From: Parus major
Lineage: Eukaryota > Chordata > Aves > Passeriformes > Paridae
Reading direction: 5' to 3'
NCBI RefSeq assembly: GCF_001522545.3
Contig: NC_031799.1
Coordinates: forward strand, 41,160,001 to 41,224,000
Length of the DNA stretch: 64,000 nucleotides
The notes beneath the pieces were generated by a model that did not search any database, was not told where the DNA came from, and saw nothing but the letters and a program-made list of their open reading frames with translations. The position numbers and the translations under genes are program-made. Numbering within the stretch: the stretch's first letter is position 1; every line of letters starts with the position of its first letter. Of the stretch, positions 39,480-52,409 are shown piece after piece.

Positions 39480-41360
39480 ATGGGGAATGTGTTTTCCCAG
39501 GCTGAAAGGCATGTATACATACAGGTTAGGGAAGTTTTGATTCTAGAGGAGAAACCTTTTGTTAAGGGGAATTTAAAATGTTTTGTTCAGTGGTTGTTTA
39601 AAGAGTTTCCAAATATTTCTATGATCTAGCTTACCAAGTGGAGTTTGGGGATTCTGTTGGGGAGAGGATTTATTCTTTACAAACTTGGGGGGTTTTGAAA
39701 GTTGCTAAGTTTTATTCTGTTTTTCATTTCATTTATGAGGTAATTTCCCAAGTTAGTGGTTCGAGTTTGCTTCCCCAGTTGTCACATTCCATCTCCATGT
39801 TTCCTAATCCCATTATCCTGGTGAACAGGATGGGAGATGGAACCTGCAATGAGGCACAGGCAAGCTACCTGCTGTCTGCCATCTCCCCTCCCTGTCTACC
39901 CCTACCCAGGATGGTACTGGCCATACTGCCCCACTCTGTCCTAACCCATGTTCTGCCACCCCTTGATCCTATCCTCCCATCATACACCACACAAAATGGT
40001 GCCCACCCCATGAGGGGAACCACTATTTTGAATTCACTCCCACCGCCCTCCCTGTTTCCCACCTTTTTGTCAGATCCTTCCCCTGCATCAGGCCCCACCC
40101 TTGCCACTGAGTACCACCCCTGTATCAGGACCCTCCCCTTCCATCAGGAAGTCCCTCCCTTGCATGGGCCCCACGTCTTCCAACCCAGCCTCTTCTGTTT
40201 CCCGTGCTAGTGGAAATGATGCCGTCCGGAAAGTAGCCATCTTGGCTACTGAAAGCCCAAAACACTGGGCCTTGCCAGTTGGCCAAATGCATTGCTCCTC
40301 TGCCGAGAAATATGCTTCCCCTTCAGAGGAAGAGAGTGAGGGCTCATCTGAGTTTGAAGATGAGCCTGAAGACTTTCGGCAAAGGATGCAAAAGTGGCCG
40401 CAAGGGAGTGGGACTGGGAACTGGTGTTGAAAATTCAAGTGGCACCAGCGCAGTATTGCAGAGGAGCTAACCCCCAGTGGGAATCTGTCCCCCATCAGAA
40501 GATTAAAGACATGAAAGGCAGCAAAAAGATTACAGGAAGAACTCACCTTATTTTAACAACTTACTGTTGCTCACATTATGGTGCATCATGACTCGAGGCA
40601 CTTAATGCAAAACCTGCTCTCTCCCACTGAATTCATCTTGCGGGAGGGAGTATGGAAAAAACAATTGCAGCAGCTATTAAAAGACTATGCCCAGGAAGAG
40701 GGACAGGCACATTTAACAATGAACCACCTACCCAGGGAGGGAGATTTTACTAAGCCAAAAGACCAAGCCATAGACATTCCCCAGCCAGTGTTAGAGGACA
40801 TTAAGGGTGCAGCTAAAGCAGCTTTGCTGCAAACTCCAGATGGGATCACACCAAATATAGATTTTACTAACATTAAAGCAGCACTGGATAAGACTTCTAG
40901 AAAATTTGTGGACCATGTAACACAGGCTATAAATGAACAAATTGACCACCCAAAGGCTCGGCAAGAGCTATTAGAACACCTGCCTGTGACTAATGCAAAT
41001 AATAACTGTAAAGATATTTTATGCTCTTTCCCCATCAATACCAAGCCAACAACTGCCCAGATGGTAGAGGCCTGCACCCTTAGAGCAACAGTGGACCGGG
41101 AAACCAGTTTAGTAAAAGCCAGTGTGCTAGCCAGGGTGCAGTGGAAGCACTGGTTGTGGCTAAGGTAATCCCCCACAAACACAATAACACTGACGGAAAT
41201 AGCCAATGTTTTAAGTGTGGGGAGATGGGACATTTCCAATGGAACTGTTTAAATTAAGGTGACAATAGATCCTGTTTTTGGGGATGTCCTCCCCATCATG
41301 CACAATGTCCTCAGTGTAAACACCAACAACAACACACCTATCACCACTTGTGGCGTCACC
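39480..41360 (+). pseudogene. gag: ERV gag pseudogene
   Basis: The start ATG is at 39480 and encodes a Met-Gly matrix-like N-terminus (a myristoylation-type start), with a stop after about 49 codons and further breaks. A proline-rich spacer follows (about 39880-40140), then a Ser/Glu-rich acidic stretch near 40330. The capsid region at 40578-41168 carries a segment resembling the betaretroviral major homology region (FVDHVTQAIN... with later EHLPVTNANNNCKD). The nucleocapsid has one perfect C-X2-C-X4-H-X4-C zinc knuckle at 41207-41248 and a decayed second knuckle near 41275-41320. Capsid and knuckle are in different frames. No functional polyprotein can be made. Confidence 0.88.
41207..41248 (+). 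other. Intact retroviral zinc knuckle in gag remnant
   Basis: It encodes CFKCGEMGHFQWNC, an exact C-X2-C-X4-H-X4-C motif. A stop codon follows two codons later. Confidence 0.9.
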
Positions 41361-42110
41361 AGCCTCCAGGAAACTCCTGGTTGAGTGCGGAGAGGCCTTG
41401 TGCTATGACACCAAATGCAAGGCTGTTTCACCCTAATCTCGCAACCATCGTGGAAGACCAGCGTACTGAGCTCCTCCAGTCCGTTGTGACAGCACCATCA
41501 CTGCAGAAGGGCTCAACTTACGACAGGTCCAGCTGGGAACCTGGAAACAGTTAGTAAGCACACTTTGTATACACACTGAAGACATGTACGTGCATTACAT
41601 CCCGACAGGAAAATATAGGCCAGAAGATCGACCCTGAGACATTTTAATTATAGTGGACATGAGAGAGGGGATAGAGGGACATACCATCCACCCCAAAGTA
41701 CCGACTATAACATCAACACAGGAAATTACAGTTTATATTTTATACCTGAACCCCACTCTCTTCATCCCCAAGGGCACTGTTGTCTCCCAAGCTTATCTTT
41801 TGCCAGAATTGACTGTCATCATGCCTGCAGATTCACTAGTGATGTGGGCTCAGATCATGGGTCATGATAGACCTATTGCAAGTGTGCTCTATACCAGAAG
41901 GGAAAAGCCATACACCTCACGGGACTGTTGGACACCAGAGTGGATGTCACTATCATCTCCTGCTCCAAGTGGCCAAAGGAGTGTCCCCTTGTACCAACCA
42001 CTAGAGTCATTTTGGGCATTGGGTGAGTTAACATCAGTTTCAGGAGCCAGGACATCATCTGTATTGAGGGACCTGAGGGGAGGGTACCCACGGTGAGACC
42101 TTTAGTGGTC
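41361..42110 (+). pseudogene. pro: ERV dUTPase/protease (dut-pro) pseudogene
   Basis: This is the region between gag and pol. A dUTPase-like C-terminal segment (IPKGTVVSQAYLLPE) lies near 41767-41811. In another frame, GLLDTRVDVTIIS near 41922-41960 matches the retroviral aspartic protease active-site strand, with WPKECPL following. The catalytic DTG triad reads DTR (41931-41939; Gly to Arg), which would abolish the enzyme even without the frame breaks. Gene order dut then pro agrees with betaretroviruses. Confidence 0.8.
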
Positions 42111-42239
42111 CGGTCCCCTATAACACTCTGGGGGAGGGACCTATGAACTCAGTGGGGGACAAGACTAGAAATCTTTCTCCCACTGCGGTCAGGGCTACTG
42201 AGCAGCACGCCACCCTTCAGCTAACCTGAAGGACTGATA

Positions 42240-42975
42240 AATCCTTATGGATGGACCACTGGCCCTTTCCAGATAAAAAGCTAAAGGCGCTGCAGTCTCT
42301 CGTTCAGGAGCAGCTGTCCAAGGGTTATATTGTACCACCCACTAGCCCTTGGAACACACCTGTCTTTAATGTTCAAAAGCCTGGCAAGGACAGGTGGCAG
42401 CTCTTGCAAGACCTGAGAAAGATCAATGAGGTCATTGAGGATATGGGTCCCCTCCAGCCCTGACTGCCCTCAGCATCTATGATACCCAGGATTGGCTGAT
42501 GGTGGTCATCTATGTGAAGGACTGTTTTTTTAAACACCCTGCTCCACCCAGAAGATGCCACTGATTTGCCTTCTCAGTCTTTCCCTAACAGTCTTGCTAT
42601 GAGGCATGAAGAACTCACCAGTGATCCACCAGTGATTCTTGGCCCAGATCTTTTTCCCTATTCAGAGAAAATACCCAAATATGATCATTCTCCACTATAT
42701 GGATGACATCCTTATTAGTGTAGAGACTCATTTCCTCTTAGACTGTGCTTTTCGAGATGTCACTGAAGCTGTCCCGAGCAGAGGGTTTGAGATAGCCAAG
42801 GAGATCCAGCGCACCACCCCTTGGAAGTACCTTGGCCTCAAGATCAAGGAGAGGACCAGCATGCCCCAGCCTCTGCAGATCAAGGACCCAGGACCCTCCG
42901 GGAATTGCACCAGCTCTGCAAGAGCATCAACTGGATTTGCCCACTGCTGGGGATCAGCATTGCACAGAATCACTC
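42240..42975 (+). pseudogene. pol: ERV pol pseudogene (reverse transcriptase part only)
   Basis: The N-terminal reverse transcriptase segment at 42251-42463 shows WPFPDKKLKALQ, SPWNTPVFNVQKPGK and LLQDLRKINEVIEDMGPLQP, all typical of betaretroviral RT. Stops and frame changes follow. The catalytic YMDD is intact at 42696-42707 in a different open frame (42639-43151), followed by the palm/thumb (WKYLGLKI). The alignment stops in the thumb and passes into LTR sequence. Connection, RNase H and integrase are absent. Confidence 0.9.
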
Positions 42976-42977
42976 AC

Positions 42978-43039
42978 TCTTGTGCACTCCAGGCTGAAGA
43001 AACTCTGGTCGCTCTCAGGCCGTGTTGTGCAACACAACA
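42978..43039 (+). repeat. 3' LTR remnant (last ~60 bp of U5)
   Basis: The segment ttgtgcactccaggctgaag through gtgttgtgcaacacaaca corresponds to the final ~60 bp of the 5' LTR (39078-39141) with several substitutions and a small indel. It follows pol directly, so the U3 and R regions and most of U5 are missing. Confidence 0.85.
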
Positions 43040-43045
43040 CATCTT

Positions 43046-44898
43046 ACAATGCAATGAAAATCAGAATAAGGCATATTATTTATTTATTAGTGAAGAGAAA
43101 CAAAAACTAAGTATTCAAAAGATGGAATCAAAGAATATCAATGATTACTAGAAATGAAAATATCAGTCATATGGTGGTATGTTCTATTTATATGAAATGA
43201 TATTCAAATGCAGTTAATTCTTGGAAAAAATTTTCCTCCCACACACATTCTTAAAGCTGACTTCTTCTTTGTGGAAATGATTACTGCTGTTATAACACTT
43301 CCATATTTCTACATTGCCATCTCAGTGATTGATGTCATTTACTTCAATCAGATATTAAAAAAATCAATGAGGTACACTGTGAATAGTTCATGTTCCAGTA
43401 TCCCACTTCCGTGGCAGTGCAGGTTCTCCTGGAGTTATTTTACATTTCCAAAAATAGGCATAAAAATTCCTACTCTACTGCACACATATTTGAAGATCAA
43501 AAACGAATCAGTAACATTTTTTTATGCAAAAAAATTCAAGGTATTTAAAAATACAACATTTTTCATAACCTGCAGTTATTTAAAACAAAATAACTATGTC
43601 ATTATACTTTCTTAAAGCTGACTTGTCACAGCTTAAATTCTTCAAAGATATGTTCAACTGCTTAAATCTCTATACAGAAGGGAAGGATGCAGAATAAAAA
43701 TCAACATCACCTCAACTTTTCCCCAGAAATCACTTCCATTTTACTGGGCATCACTATTTTACAGAGGAAGGGAACAGTAAAGACTATGCGTAAACTGCCA
43801 GACCTGTCTCAGTAAATGTCAAAAGTCATGTTTGGTCATGTAAAGTCAACCAACCAAACTCCGTACTTGGTCTGTGCTTATGATTCTATTATCTAGTCTA
43901 CTAAAAAGGTGTCATTAGTGTAACCTTACAATCTATTCAGCTGTACACTAAAGATTCACTGCAAAATATTATCTACAGTCATCCTTTCAGAAACCTGTGA
44001 TCTGATAATAATGTTACAGGAGTAACAGAAATATTCATTATATTATTAAGCATTCATTTCCCTCTGTGACAAAAATATCTACATCATCACACAGAGAAAA
44101 GATGGATCTGTGATTTTGAAAATGCACTTCCCTTAAGCTAAGTGCTTATTGATCTGTTTATGTAAATGCCTAACAGTAACACCGTCCCTGACAGAATTAG
44201 ATTATGTACATACAAATAAGAGATCATTCCTTTAAGCGAAGAAAATTTGACACTTGCATTAGTTGTGGGGTGTTTCATATCTGTTTACTTTGGCATTCTT
44301 GACGGATTTCAGTCACAATTCTTCAGGCAATGCAGAACCTTACCTCTATCAATGGCTACTTCAGAGAATGATGAAAACTGCAACACCTAAACTATATCCT
44401 TAATAAGAATAAACAAATAAAATAAAAAAACCTCTCAATTTTCTCCTGAATATCGAAACAAAGCAATTATATCAGTATTATTTTCAAAAGATAACCTTTT
44501 AGTTAGGATCATATTCTTTGCATCTGCAGAGATACCAGACATATGCTGAAAGTAAGATTCCTACTTGGTGTTTGGTCCTAGCTAGAAACAAATCCTAGAA
44601 CAACCAACCCAACATGACCCGGCAAAACCCAGAACAAACACCTCAAGGCAACTCAGTAATGTCAGACACACTAGAGATTAGTAATGTTAAGATCAGATAA
44701 ACACTTCTTCAGCCCTATAAAAGACCTATTACTCTAGAAATTCACCACCAATCTCAGAGTCCTTCTTAGAAGTCTCTCTATAGTCTGATGATGTGCTTTG
44801 AAATTAATTGTGACAATTTGATCCTCACATATATATTCTCATACACACTCATATCAGAATTGGATAAGGTGCTGTACTATGGTGTCTCCCCATTCCTA
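43046..44898. other. AUH long intron, nothing recognised
   Basis: AT-rich intron sequence. The open frame at 43208-43615 has an AT-driven composition and no recognised homology. Confidence 0.55.
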
Positions 44899-45058
44899 TT
44901 TGTCCTTGTTCTTAAATAAACACTTATTTTCCTGAAGGAATAAACACTGGGGGCTTGTGGGGCTTTTTTTCAGGGGTGTTGGGATGGGTTTTTTCAACAG
45001 GAAATAATAGAGAAATTTTGTCACTATCATTGGTTCCATTATGTATAATCAACTCTTG
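44899..45058 (+). repeat. Unidentified 160-bp repeat, copy 1
   Basis: It starts tttgtccttgtt and contains aataaacactgggggctt and a T run followed by caggggtgttggg. It ends near cttatg/ccattatgtataa. It is highly similar, in the same orientation, to 46271-46431. The family is not recognised. Confidence 0.85.
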
Positions 45059-45975
45059 TATATCTAAAAAATGTCCTTGCACTGGGTCAAGAATCACTAG
45101 ACCTTGTGGATCTCTTGTTCCTTAAATGCAACTGTTCACAATAATTGTATGTTCAGTAAGATACAGACACTTCTAAGATAATCTCAGAATATATTTTAGA
45201 GCAGGAAATGATCTTCAACTCAACTGTCAAATTCATCCCAACCTTAACTGTAGCAGTACTATTACTTCACTACTCTGCATTTATTTGTAAGGATAACTTC
45301 ATTTTCCTTCCTGATACTCAAGTTGGCTTCCTGATGTGACAGCTTAAGCCATGCTCCCTTTGGCAGCAACTCAGTAACTGCACACATCTTATATACCTTA
45401 TCCTTGGTTATGGAGGAGTACACTAAAGATCTGCAGCAAGCCTATTACAATCAATAGAAGAACATGAAAGTGAGTTTACTGTCCGCACCACGCAGAGTAA
45501 GAAGAAGGTAGAAATCACAAAACACCATCATTTAAAAGACTAAAACTCCTTTCTTTTAAAGACTAAAGTATGAATCATACATGTAATGAAACCTTCAGAG
45601 TAGGGTTTTTGTCAGAAGTGATAATATGAAGTTCTATTGCATCAGGAAACAAGAGAATGAAAAAAATAACAAAACAAATCAGAAAAATAGCATGAGAGTG
45701 CAATAATATTTTGTTCTTTGAATGGTGTTTTCAGGAAATTCAACGATTTTTCCATTGACACATCACACTTCACCACTGTGAAGTACTACTTCCCTTTTCT
45801 ACGTAAGGGGCAGGGAAAGGTAAAGAAAAAACAACCAGATTTAGACTCACATACACATTTAACATGTTTCTTTATGTCGTGCTAAGAAGTAAAGATGTTG
45901 ATTCTGAGAAATAAAAAAACAAAATCCAAAAGAACATGTTTTTTACTGTCTTTTGATACTTCATTGAACTGCTAA
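45059..45975. other. AUH long intron, nothing recognised
   Basis: This sequence lies between the two repeat copies and before the CR1 tail. I could not identify anything in it. Confidence 0.5.
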
Positions 45976-46130
45976 AATCACAGAATCACCGAACGCTAAG
46001 TTGGAAGGAACCTCTGGTGATCACCTTGTCCAACATCCATGAAAGATCATCTAGAAAAAGTTCAGGACCATGTCCAGATAAAGTCATTCTGAACACCTAA
46101 TTTTTCTAATGCAGTAGCTAGCTCCTGGAT
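45976..46130 (-). mobile_element. CR1 3' end, minus orientation
   Basis: The plus strand reads tcacagaatcaccgaacgct, then ttggaaggaacctctggtga and, further on, caggaccatgtccaga. This is the reverse complement of the CR1 3' region with its terminal gattctgtga-type unit at the left. It is the only LINE copy here oriented the same way as AUH. Confidence 0.85.
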
Positions 46131-46270
46131 GACAGGATGAGATAACAGACATCTACACTAATCTGGTAAAATATATGGCACCTGAGAAACCTGAAACACG
46201 TACTAGTCTAAAAATTATTTTATTTAGCCCACCAGAACAAGAAATGCAAAACACAGCTTTCAGTGATTTT

Positions 46271-46431
46271 TTTGTCCTTGTTTTTAAATAAACACTTATT
46301 TTTCTGGACAAATAAACACTGGGGGCTTATGGGGCTTTTTTTTTCAGGGGTGTTGGGGTGGGTTTTTTCATAAGGAAACAACAGAGAAATTTTGTCACTA
46401 TTACTGGTTCCCTTATGTATAACCACCTCTT
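46271..46431 (+). repeat. Unidentified 160-bp repeat, copy 2
   Basis: This is the second copy of the repeat at 44899-45058, offset by 1372 bp, with scattered substitutions and small indels. Flanking sequences outside the pair do not align convincingly, so it looks like two separate insertions or an old duplication with decayed flanks. Confidence 0.85.
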
Positions 46432-49400
46432 CTCTAGGAATAGAAAAGCATGTGTCTTTGCAGACATTCAACTACACCAAACTAAATTTAGGTTTTAAAA
46501 ATAAAAAAAAAGGTATTGTAAAGATAAACTTTTAATAAAAGCCAAAGTTGAATAGACCCTTCTGACCCAGAAAAAAGGTCTTGGCTAGAGGCATTACATA
46601 TGTATTGCAGGGAATTCCAGAGTATCAGAAAATCTGTAGCTACAATACTATCTGTAGTTACAATCCATACTCTAATTTAGGACACCTCTTTTACAGAACA
46701 TGGAAACAATTTATTTGGGGTTTAACCCATTTTAAAATGGAGAAGCATCAAAACTGACAACATATCAGCCTTTTTCATTATTTGGACTTTTGACATTTCT
46801 AAGACTACCTTAAATCCTTCTTAATTCACAGAGGCTTATTTTTTCCATATGAACAATGAGTAAGAACAACAATAGCTGCTTCCTATGCTGCATGTACTAT
46901 TATTTTTGTACTCCCAGTGCTTCTTTCTTCCTCTATATTTCTCACTTCAAGACTGAAGAAAAGAAAGCTTTTTAATGGCAACAGTGTTATGCTCTGGGTG
47001 ACCTCCTATTCTGTTGAAGAGATGGATATCCAGAAATCTGGCACTTCTAAAGTGTTCAGCATGAACACTTTTGATCATCTGTAGTAGTTATAAAGCTGGC
47101 TAGGCATAACATCCTTTTGAGAAAGTTAACTATCAAAATTCAGACACTCATTTCTGCCTCGAATCTTAGAGAAGCAGTAAGAAATCTTTCACTGCTATAG
47201 GTTCAGACCTGTAGGAAGTGATAGCCCAATATAACTAACTGGGTTAAAACTATCTATTAATTTCCTCAGGTGAAAGAACATTAAACTATATGCTAAATAT
47301 TGCCTTGCTCAAACTCATAGAAATTAGTATATGAACCTATCATCAATCTTAGGAATTTGAAAAAAAGTTCAATAGTTACCAGCTAATTTTCAGGCAGAAT
47401 TACTATAGCAAGAGAGCTTTTGGTCTTCAAATGATTACATTTCTCTTCCATTTTGGAAACTCTCCAATACGAAGTCAACAGAAGTCAATTCTGTACCAAC
47501 TCCTTTCTTTCTGACCTTTTTTTTAATTTTATGTAAAATGAAGACTGAAATGGAAAACAAAATAATAAAAATATGAACATTTACTCTATTTTTATAACTT
47601 ATTCTTATAAAATATTTGCTACAATCTTTTATGTGAGCTTTTATACATCAAAATTCAAAGCAAATTACTGGCTCCTGCCATGCAACATACATTTACTAAA
47701 TATTTATTCTGAAGCACACTTTTTTCTCTCCGATTTTATTTGGCATATTTACAATGGCGATGTGCGGACCTGCGTTATGCCTTTGTACCTTCATGAGTTT
47801 ATAAGCGTTATCAGAGCAAATCATACACACATAATTGTATATTGCCTGTTTTAAATAATAGAAAGAAATTAAAAAAAAAAAAAAAGACACATCCATTTGA
47901 AAGAACATAAAACCAATTTGCTCTTATATTCTATATTATACAAGAAACTCCCCTTAAAGCCTTCTCTGCTTGAAGCATTGTAACACTGAGATTATGCATG
48001 GGATTCAGCTTAATACACCTAAATTTGAAATATGCTTTTGCCTCTCACAGTATCTATACAGCTCCTGCACTGACAGCAAGACCACAGAACTTATCAGAGC
48101 CCCAACCAGACACTCCAAGGCATAAGGACACCATGTTTAGGGAACTGAGTTCCACATGCTATCTGCTGGAAAGAACAGTCTTCTAGAAGCTGCCTGAAGA
48201 GAAAGGCTGGCTTCTACTTCAAGGTATGAAAACTCAGAAACACTTAGGTCCTTTTGCTATTGTGTCCTTTTGCATTTGTCCTGAGATTAACCTAATTACT
48301 GGATGTCTGAAGTAAGAACCAACCAGGTACATGGAGAGAAACTTTAACTTTGGCTTGCCTGTGTTTGACTTGCTGCTGTGTGGCAGCATTCTAATATTCA
48401 TCCAGAAAGAGGAAATTATACAGAAAACGTCAGCTTTCCAATCAGAATAGCTAGCCTCCACTGATCTTTTCGAAGAGGACAACTTATCCCATGTTTATTG
48501 CTACACTGAGACAGACTTCCACTACAGAAAAATGCTGGGAAAGTCTGTGATCTACATCTGTGATGAATTTATCAGAGTTTTTTTCCCTTGTAATTCTGCT
48601 AATATCCACCTAGCATCTCACTCATTCCTATAGGCTAGAAGTGACTTTAGAGATGTTTTAATTTTTCTTTATGTTTAGAAGACATATGAATTCACTGAAA
48701 TTTTAGATGTAATTGAGATTAAGGCACCTGAGAATGGCTTGATGATTTTGAAGGCAAACTTACAACAATAAAGTCTTATAGTGTACAGTGAATATTCAAC
48801 ACATAAAATGTTCAAACCTATGAACACTTCCAATATTTTTAATTGGTTCTAATTCACCTGCTTTCTGCAAGACCTACTTTTACTTCAGCTCTTCTGGGAG
48901 AAGTATCACCTGCTAACTCTACACAAGAAAACAAAGTTAAGAGAGATATTTTCCAAAGAACTTTCCCCAGTAAAAACAGGTGAAAAAAGTGACCTCATGA
49001 CAGAAGAGGAAAACTGCACTTAGCTTATGTTCTTGGTAAATGCAAACATTTGGCAAAAGTGTCATAGAAACACATTTGAAAGTCAATAAAGCAGATGCCA
49101 GGCTTAGCAAAATGAAAAAACTGTCACAGTAATAACAAAAAAAAAAGTAGCAAACCCTTAGAATACTGATATTTTCAAGAGCAACATTCATACACATGTT
49201 TAGATGATTAAACTGCTCTATTTTATATATCTTACAATATAGGTGAACTAGTGATTCAGGCTGAGAGATTTTCCAAACATGCTAGTTTCAACATGCCAAA
49301 ACAACTGCAAGTTTAGAAAGTCACCAAATATTACCATATTTCTCTATTTCTTGCTGAAACAAAAATAAACAACCTCTCCCCCTAAAAATCAATCAAGTGA

Positions 49401-52400
49401 ATCATGACCAAACCATGTATTAAAAATGTAATAGTTTAAGAACTTTACAAACCACAAAAAGAATTTTCTTGAACGTAATTTAAAAATTAATACAACCAAA
49501 AAGATTTCAATAGTATGTTTTTAAGAAAAACACAGGCCTCAAACACAGGAAGATGTATCCAAATTACTTTCATTTGATTTACTCAGCATGAAAAACCAAG
49601 TAAGTATGTCCTGCATCTATGTGATTTACTAGATCAAAATGTTCTTTCACATTGTTCATCTCCAGTTTTTATGTTTTATCACATTAGAAAATTAATCACT
49701 AATCATTTACTGTTTTTAGTCTTTTTCATTAGAAAGACTTCGGGGAGCAGTCAGGAGATGAAGAGAATAGAGAACAGCTTAATTTACTGTCACTTAAAAG
49801 AATCTGAAAACAAAGGAGACATCTAAAGATGCATTAGACCAAGTCATCAAAATTTGCTAGCCTTCCATACAGTAAAAGACTGGATATTATGTAAAGCATC
49901 CAGGCCTTTCTTTTTTCCATGCAAGGAAATCATATAGTTAGCAGTCTGACAAGTATCACAAGACAGAGGAGTATTCAGTTGCTACTGCCCTTTACACAAG
50001 TCTCCGTTGAAAATACCGGTTTTAGCAAGACCCAATGAGAAAGCTGCTATTTTTTGTCTCATTTTGCCATTTTTTTAATTTAAAAAATGCATTCCCTGTT
50101 AAATTTCAGAAAACCAACTATCCTTCAAATTGGATTTCATAAATTCTCTTCCAGCACTACAGAGGTGTAGGATAATACTTCAATAGATATAACAAGAAGA
50201 CATTTGGCCCCTCTACATAGTTCAAGTACACTGTATAAAGTTGGAATTTTCAAAGATACTCTATTTTAACATAAAAGTTACTGCATAAAAAGATCTCTAG
50301 TGTTTTTCCATCCCCAAACTCTGTTAAGACATTTAAGCAAGACTCAGAGAAAATCAGATTAGAAATAAAAGTAACTATTCACTTATACCACCTTTCCAAG
50401 GCGCGATGAAGAAGGGACATGTTTTCAACTATCATTGCTCAGCTGAGGAAGTTCAGGCCACAAGTTTCATCTGAAAATAAAACTTCTAAATAAAACAATA
50501 CTGATTATGAAACTGAGACCAAAAAAATTCCAATTCTTTCCATGCTTGCAATGGCAGTGATAGCAGATCAGCACTATGCTCTAAGTGCCATCAGAAATTT
50601 AATATTACAAGTATCACAAGAAGTACCCTAGCTCAGAAGCTCCTCAGCTGCATTAAATTGCACATCAAAATCCCTCAAAACCACAACCCTCCCATAACAA
50701 AAACAAACCAAAGAAACAAAAAATTTAAAAAATCACATAAAAACCTTTTTCATTATTAAGTTTTAATCTGTGCCCAAAGATCAGTTTTTACACGTCTAGA
50801 AAATCGTATCCCCATATATACCCAAGAGTAGGTTTTACTACTTGCAGTGATGACACTTTAATCAGAGCCATCTTATTGCTATAGGCAAAATTTAGTTTTT
50901 CAAGACTGTGGATTAAGGGCCAGGATGCTGTGCAGCTTGTACCATGGGGAGTGGTAAATGAGGAGCAGGAGAAATATTCAGATCTGAAGTAAGGTAAAAG
51001 GCTCAGAGCTAGGATGCACACAGAGAGGGGGGATCCCTGTAGAGCTAGGTTTGATGCTTCTCTACAGCAGAAACAGAAAAATTGAAGTCAACAGCAGCAT
51101 TGCTAGGAATTGCTAGCCAGCTGTGTCACAGTGCAGTAAGAACCGTTTTCTAACACTGAACCATTCTCCCTCAATGGCAGCACCAAGTTTGTCTCTCCAG
51201 GCCTCTGGCTCATGTGAGGTAGAAAAAGGTTAACAGATATTTTGCTCTGCGGAACTACCCACTGCCACAAGCAACTGCCTGCCATGCCTGTGGCAAGAGA
51301 CAATCCTGATTTCAACAAAAACACTGCAGAGCTGGGGATGAGAATAAACCTGAAACACCAGCAAATTCAAGTTACTAAGCTTTTTATTTGACGGCACTAG
51401 TATAATGTGCTGTTCCAATGAGTTATCAGATATCATCTACAGACGCTAAATTTCTGTACTTTTTCAAAGGTAACCAGAATAGTTCTCAGATACACTGTAG
51501 TTTAATGTGGGTTAAAACCACCACTTCAATCAATTCTCTCTCCAATATTTACTAATTTCATGCATTTTTCTTTTAAGTTGCTGATTTGTTTCCATTAACA
51601 GTCAGATTCTTCTGCATGATCAAAACCAAAAAATGTTACATTGAACAGCAGTCCTGTAACTGATCACCTGGTAGGGTGACCATGACTATTTCCAGACACT
51701 TCCTCAGCCTCTGTTAAGCCAGTGACAGATTGCTGTTATTAACAGGTCAGTGAATAAATTAATTCCAGGGCACTGAAAATGATGTTCATGAAATGAAAAG
51801 TGGCCTTGCTGACATTGCATCACTATTTCTAGACAGTGTGCTTGAACACCAAATAAATCTCACAACTTGGATGAGTGCCAAAAACTAGTGACCTAGTTTC
51901 ATTAGTGTGGGAAAAGACTAGCAATTGGTCCTAAGAGAGCAGATTACCAAAATAACTTCACACAAAAACATTCCATAAAGAATTTTCTTTAAATCAGACA
52001 TTTTCCAATCAAACAAGTCACTGAAAATCCTCTCTCCCTTGAAATGTCAGTCTGAGATCCATTAAATTCTACAGCTAAAATGCTTTCATATTATTCATGC
52101 TGACATTCCTATACAACATTTCGATTAAAAAGAATAAATATTATCTTCTTTCCATCTCATTATCTCTTTCCATCTCATTCATAATAATTTAATACTGTTT
52201 TAAATCAAAACAGCTTTTGCATTTTCAGTGAAAAATGTAACACTTCAGGCTGAGACAAAAAGTTTTACTAATAAAAGTAAGTCTATTTTTAAGCACACAG
52301 TAATCTGCTCAGTAATCTTCCTTGATTAAAAATTCCTTGGCTTCTCTTCAAAAAACACACTGAGTATAGATGAGCTCAACAGCTGTCAACATAATTTTTA

Positions 52401-52409
52401 GGAACTTAC
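46432..52409. other. AUH long intron, nothing recognised
   Basis: AT-rich sequence with an A run at about 47870-47885. Short open frames lack coding character. Confidence 0.55.

Larger units (their letters stand above)
38593..43039 (+). mobile_element. Defective betaretrovirus-like (ERVK-type) provirus
   Basis: This is an endogenous provirus of about 4.45 kb in plus orientation, antisense to AUH. In order it has a 5' LTR, a lysine-tRNA-like primer site, a broken gag with matrix, proline-rich, capsid and zinc-knuckle parts, a dUTPase/protease region, and the first part of pol reverse transcriptase. It then passes abruptly into the last ~60 bp of an LTR. RNase H, integrase, env and most of the 3' LTR are missing. 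The order gag-dut-pro-pol and the Lys-type primer site are betaretroviral hallmarks. Outer flanks catcac and catctt may be a decayed 6-bp target duplication. Multiple stops and frame changes make it non-functional. Confidence 0.92.

Noticed and set aside
39865..41239. Long minus-strand open frames opposite the provirus (39865-40107, 40088-40546, 40685-41239)
   Set aside because: They are mirror frames of the G+C-rich gag remnant, whose plus-strand reading shows capsid and zinc-knuckle features.
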